In this document: positions 61,701 to 64,000 of the stretch, one piece after another
Numbering within the stretch: position 1 is the stretch's first letter
How the letters are laid out: every line of letters starts with the position of its first letter
From: Akkermansiaceae bacterium
GTDB lineage: Bacteria > Verrucomicrobiota > Verrucomicrobiia > Verrucomicrobiales > Akkermansiaceae
Length of the DNA stretch: 64,000 bases
NCBI GenBank assembly: GCA_015061985.1
Contig: SUVN01000001.1
Span: 1-64,000, forward strand
Reading direction: 5' to 3'
The notes under the pieces: model-generated
The model's database searches: none
What the model was told of the DNA's origin: nothing
What the model saw: only the letters and a program-made list of their open reading frames with translations
Program-made: the position numbers and the translations under genes

Positions 61701-61806
61701 GGGAGAGGCCGGGACGGCCTATTTTGCCGTTGTGCCGGAACCCGCTACGGGGACGCTCTCTCTGCTGGCGCTTTCCCTGCTGTGTGCGCGCCGCCGCCGC
61801 CGCTGA
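58771..61806 (+). CDS. S6-type (IgA1 protease/SPATE-like) serine protease with PEP-CTERM anchor
   Basis: A signal peptide (MKLRLPVILRCVLLSACLLSA) precedes a domain that follows the S6 family in order. These are VDFANNNGRYVTGVTN, then MISFDAVSDMGNMTVVGYNY and AVTVAHN with H107, NDYKLSRLTKLVTDATPV with D159, and GDSGSPYF with S264, giving a complete His-Asp-Ser triad. Residues 320-950 are a Gly/Thr/Asn-rich beta-helix like autotransporter passengers. There is no C-terminal beta-barrel; the protein ends in VPEPATGTLSLLALSLL plus CARRRRR, a PEP-CTERM signal (PEP, hydrophobic helix, Arg cluster) recognised by exosortases. It is therefore probably a surface-retained protease exported without a barrel. 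Its substrate is unknown; host glycoproteins or IgA are only conceivable. Confidence 0.88.
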   Translation: MKLRLPVILRCVLLSACLLSAAEAAVRHTDVSLNTYVDFANNNGRYVTGVTNAMLDYIRQRDGGVRICYTGGQADYTLEHGMISFDAVSDMGNMTVVGYNYAVTVAHNSSQMSPTFTRNDYGIGAENSQKYLAAEEYEVYADGKQGYTFVHHIYSTTNDYKLSRLTKLVTDATPVQMAGGANSDYKGELVYRVGGGQQLLRDENGDSDESSKDVYLVGGIAGITDWQAFEPDRHATVVGTTSWDKGAGAGAGTPLPFGSTEGDSGSPYFVWDGSSYKFLSTHHGSTNDNKQTLSSEAKEWTQSVINADSVRVDMGRVSGSLVINGAEEMDDKGGISGVFNGTTVNVVAARGFLSHADGNLYDENWNSVAFNGVATGQHTWKSLSALKDTNNWYAYGNEYLNATESVVIVDKEAQAATGVTYAKLFLTQNLVFEAAKDDATYGISVTADTDLGAGYLHFAANGHKNVQYNVASAKNNLLNSAGYVVDAGVSVNVSLRNADASYMREWRKVGEGELKICGDGKNEIFLNVGGTGRTVLAQTNGYAAYNVVVNTGSTVVISDTEQIARDLTFGNGGGTLDMNGNSMDWYTSGGQTRDGFTIRALTEEALVANYNGKSVLSFKQDGHQTFVGSFADSDKNSLEVDYQGGGTLTLNSIRTRLSNADSGLTVTNGTVKLAGTLTVHGYGTVHTNYGENDTADFSTRDNDWHYADAAMNVTVKDKATFELESHARLTGTVTVESGGTYVMHEGVQHAEEYIEGGERTEKTADVADYYGHKGDVKLAEGAKMKVTFGADTDTDMSYGGSVSGPGSLTFALGTDKAAFHMKGIIDGVKTLELLEGSKVHLYGAVNVGALQVEAGSELILEEGADISVSLTSLVPNGESLAVQDLTLQQYGGDDSLVILKDSRVLEVLSGMLNGVKLQEGGALSLNLAELGDVSEYDYIRLSFSGLARSSSTANLSEKAQVTAILANGQELTGYYVQGEAGTAYFAVVPEPATGTLSLLALSLLCARRRRR

Positions 61807-61840
61807 CAATATCTGTTGTGCATGCCGACTCAATGAGTGC

Positions 61841-61869
61841 TTGTCATGGACGGATGTTGGTGATAAGAT
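61841..61869 (+). promoter_or_regulatory. Promoter of the prepilin peptidase gene
   Basis: TTGTCA (61841-61846), 17 bases, TAAGAT (61864-61869), nine bases to the ATG at 61879. Confidence 0.55.
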
Positions 61870-61878
61870 GCAGGGCGT

Positions 61879-63006
61879 ATGATGGAGCTGATTTATCTGC
61901 AGACGCAGGCGATTACGGCCGAGACTCCGTGGTTGCTGCCGCTGGCGTTCGCCCTGTTCGGTGCCTGTATCGGGTCGTTTCTCAATGTCGTGGTATACCG
62001 CCTGCCGCGTGGGCTGAGTGTGAATGAACCATCCCGCTCGTTCTGCCCTGTCTGTAAGAAAGAGATTCCCTGGTATCTGAACCTGCCCATCCTCAGCTGG
62101 TTGGTGCTGCGCGGCAAGAGCGCCTGCTGCGGGAATCGTATCCCGGTGCGCTATTGGCTGGTGGAGACGGTGTGTGCTGCCTTGTTTGCTGCGATTGCCT
62201 GGTATTTCTGTCTGGATGATATTTTTACACAGATATTGCTGTGCGTGTGGGTGGCACTGATGCTGGCCTGCTTTTGCATTGATTGGGAGCAGATGGTGGT
62301 ACTGCCCTCTCTCACGGTGGCGGCGGCTGTGGCCGGACTTCTTCTTTCCGGGCTTTCCCCCTGGATGCTGGAGCCCACTTCTCTGGAACCGACGGATGGA
62401 TTGCTCTGGAGTGTTGTGGGGGCAGTCGGTGGGTTTATTCTGTTCCGTCTGGTGGGGCTCATCGGGCTGCTGCTGTTCGGTCACCGCTCCGCCCGGCTGG
62501 AGAAAGCAGCCGCATGGTCATTGAAGCAAGCCGCTGACGGCGAGGATATCGAACTGACGCTGGGTGAGGACAAGTTGCTCTGGAGTCAGCTTTTTATGGA
62601 ACCGTCCAACCGTTTTATCCTCAAGGAGGCCACGCTGGATTCCCGCAGCGGTGAACCCGGCAGTTTGGAGTTCCGCCCGGATGCCCTCATTCTGCCGAAT
62701 GGTGAACGCATAGAGCTGGAGAGCGTGGAAAGCCTTTCCGGCATGGCCGGGGGGTATTCCTCCCGCCGCGCCGCCATGGGCAGCGGCGATGCCTGGATTG
62801 CCATGGCCATCGGTGCCATCGGCGGGTGGCAGGGTGTGGTGTTCTCTCTGGTGATCGGCAGTTTCATCGGATTGCTCTGGGCCGTGGTTGCCCGCATCGG
62901 CTTCGGCAAGCCCATGCCGTTCGGCCCGGCGCTCATTCTTGCTGCCACGGTATGGCTTTTCTTCGGCCTGGAGATTCAGGACTGGCTGGAGAGTATGTAT
63001 CTATGA
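61879..63006 (+). CDS. Type IV prepilin peptidase with an extra soluble insertion
   Basis: Prepilin peptidases cleave and methylate pilin and pseudopilin leaders. The N-terminal FGACIGSFLNVVVYRLPRGL, the zinc-type Cys set C56, C59, C83, C84 (CPVC, ACCG) and IPVRYWLVE are typical. The two catalytic Asp residues are D135 in CIDWEQMVVLP and D304 in MGSGDAWIAMAIGAIGGW. Unusually, about 95 residues of soluble, charged sequence (about 202-298, including ADGEDIELTLGEDKLLWSQL) lie between the Asp-bearing helices. It starts a two-gene unit with the next small gene. No pilin genes are adjacent. Confidence 0.9.
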   Translation: MMELIYLQTQAITAETPWLLPLAFALFGACIGSFLNVVVYRLPRGLSVNEPSRSFCPVCKKEIPWYLNLPILSWLVLRGKSACCGNRIPVRYWLVETVCAALFAAIAWYFCLDDIFTQILLCVWVALMLACFCIDWEQMVVLPSLTVAAAVAGLLLSGLSPWMLEPTSLEPTDGLLWSVVGAVGGFILFRLVGLIGLLLFGHRSARLEKAAAWSLKQAADGEDIELTLGEDKLLWSQLFMEPSNRFILKEATLDSRSGEPGSLEFRPDALILPNGERIELESVESLSGMAGGYSSRRAAMGSGDAWIAMAIGAIGGWQGVVFSLVIGSFIGLLWAVVARIGFGKPMPFGPALILAATVWLFFGLEIQDWLESMYL

Positions 63007-63506
63007 GCAGAACGGAGAAGAAACCCATCCGGAGAGCTTTTCGCGCCCGATTCCGGAACATCGTACTGGATTGGTATAGTACCTGCGGTGACGAGCTGGT
63101 CTTTCGGGTGCATATAGGGAATCGAGCTGCATTGCCTGCGGAATTTCTGGAGCTGCATTGCCGGGAAAGCCGGGGGGAACGCTTGTGGCGACTCGGGCGC
63201 AATCTGGTGGGGTGGTTGCTTCATCCCTGTGGCTTTTCGTCCTTATCCTATCGTTATTGCAAAATCCGTGTGCAGCGTAGAAGTATGGAAGATGCTCCGC
63301 TTATTTCATGCCTGAAAATTGAGGATGCCTTTCGTTTGCTGCGTTCAGCCGGATTCTGGTTGTATGATGATAGAGATCCTCACACTTGGTCATCTTATGA
63401 TGTGTACTGTGTTCTGATGCGGGAAAAACGGCTTGAGACTCCCATGCAGGCGCTTCATTTTGACCCCAAAATAAAGTTCTTTTCGGAAAGCGGTATGGAA
63501 GCATGA
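63003..63506 (+). CDS. Small unknown protein coupled to the prepilin peptidase gene
   Basis: This 167-residue, basic protein starts at an ATG that overlaps the prepilin peptidase stop by four bases (ATGA). No signal peptide is seen; one weak hydrophobic stretch (LVGWLLHPCGF) is present. Segments such as LDWYSTCGDELVFRVHIGNR and LKIEDAFRLLRSAGFWLYDD suggest an alpha/beta fold, but no family was recognised. Its base composition falls in the 3' half. The coupling suggests a role near pilus or secretion maturation, as inference only. Confidence 0.6.
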   Translation: MSRTEKKPIRRAFRARFRNIVLDWYSTCGDELVFRVHIGNRAALPAEFLELHCRESRGERLWRLGRNLVGWLLHPCGFSSLSYRYCKIRVQRRSMEDAPLISCLKIEDAFRLLRSAGFWLYDDRDPHTWSSYDVYCVLMREKRLETPMQALHFDPKIKFFSESGMEA

Positions 63507-63560
63507 TACCTTAGCGCATTCATACACCTGCATTAGTTTACATTACCGTTAATAACCAAC

Positions 63561-63594
63561 AAAAAAGAGCCGTCCGTCCGGACGACTCTTTTTT
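63561..63594. terminator. Bidirectional terminator between the 63003 gene and fabI
   Basis: AAAAAAGAGcCGTCC pairs with GGACGaCTCTTTTTT around a 4-base loop. Both strands end in six Ts, so the hairpin can serve both convergent genes. Confidence 0.85.
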
Positions 63595-63614
63595 GTTGAG
63601 GGGTAAGGATGGGC

Positions 63615-64000
63615 TTACATGCCCACGATTTCGTAGCCGCCATCCACATAGATGACCTGACCGGTGACGGAGGCTGCACCGTCGCTGGCCAGATAGGTGG
63701 CGGTGGCACCGAGCTCTTCGAGCGTGCAGGAGCGCTGCAGCGGGCTCTTTTCCTCGTATACCTTGAACATGCCGGTGAAACCGGAAACGCCGCGGGCGGC
63801 AAGGGTCTGCACAGGCCCGGCGGAGATGCAGTTGACGCGGATGGGGTTCTCGCGGCGGCCCAGATCAAAGGCAAGATACTTGCTGCAGGTTTCCAGGGCG
63901 CTCTTGGAGACGGCCATGAGGTTGTAGTTCGGCACGACCTTCTGGCTGGCGTAGTAGGTGAGGGCGGTGATGGAGCCGCCGTTGGTCATGAGCGGGGCGA
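63615..64000 (-). CDS. fabI: Enoyl-[acyl-carrier-protein] reductase, 3' part
   Basis: FabI reduces trans-2-enoyl-ACP in fatty-acid synthesis. The frame is open at the right edge, so only the C-terminal 128 codons are visible. LTYYASQKVVPNYNLMAVSK contains the Tyr and Lys of the YxxxxxK active site (Tyr-Asn-Leu-Met-Ala-Val-Ser-Lys). SALETCSKYLAFDLG, IRVNCISAGPVQTLAARGV and TGQVIYVDGGYEIVGM match the FabI C-terminus, the last being the family end. The N-terminal NAD loop lies outside the window. Confidence 0.93.
   Translation of the reverse strand, partial: APLMTNGGSITALTYYASQKVVPNYNLMAVSKSALETCSKYLAFDLGRRENPIRVNCISAGPVQTLAARGVSGFTGMFKVYEEKSPLQRSCTLEELGATATYLASDGAASVTGQVIYVDGGYEIVGM

Noticed and set aside
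58771..61806. Call as a classical autotransporter
   Set aside because: The catalytic domain and beta-helix fit, but the C-terminus is a PEP-CTERM signal and no beta-barrel sequence follows before the next gene.

Overview
The window looks like a chromosome segment of a Verrucomicrobiota bacterium, most probably an Akkermansia-like gut species. This is inferred from moderately high GC, a secreted GH20 hexosaminidase, a large autotransporter, a PEP-CTERM protein, rubrerythrin and ferritin genes, and housekeeping genes in short, tightly packed operons. No rRNA, tRNA, CRISPR array or insertion sequence was recognised.

Layout. Positions 1-3540 are a more AT-rich accessory patch. It holds one intact DUF262/DUF1524 (GmrSD-like) restriction gene between a decayed GIY-YIG gene and a decayed RhuM gene. 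Positions 3843-9328 (minus) are an operon of a parvulin-type isomerase, aroA, dnaG and rpoN. Positions 9479-15270 (plus) carry a secreted HExxH metallopeptidase, a reverse rubrerythrin behind a PerR-like box, and two large secreted proteins. Positions 15399-18073 (minus) hold the GH20 enzyme and a Sel1 protein. Positions 18177-20056 (minus) are a two-gene Septu-type defence system (PtuA ATPase, PtuB HNH). Positions 20129-24681 (minus) are clpP-clpX-tsaD and two poorly known genes, followed by the autotransporter (24892-28479).

Positions 28907-36652 contain a ROK kinase, a secreted helical protein, a nadA-midA-menE operon whose menE is fused to DUF1232, and a dsbD homologue. Positions 36789-44127 contain ferritin, polA, an outer-membrane barrel candidate, a lipocalin and a two-component system. 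Positions 44236-52209 contain an L,D-transpeptidase, a membrane protein with a repetitive charged tail, lysA, an AI-2E permease, an esterase lipoprotein, a type IIA topoisomerase subunit A and yqeY. Positions 52238-57218 contain ispD, a sugar-nucleotide epimerase, a J-domain/Sel1 membrane protein, folP and a GT35-like protein. The end holds a secreted thioredoxin-fold protein, an S6-type (IgA1-protease/SPATE-like) serine protease with a PEP-CTERM tail instead of a beta-barrel, a prepilin peptidase, a small unknown gene and the 3' part of fabI.

Three signals stand out. First, the S6 protease passenger carries a PEP-CTERM anchor. Second, about seventeen genes have a good -35/-10 pair with the -10 hexamer only 6-14 bp (mostly 6-11) before the start codon, which predicts leaderless or nearly leaderless mRNAs. 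Third, the GT35 protein has Ser at the position where the PLP lysine is expected. All functional calls come from reading motifs; no database search was run.
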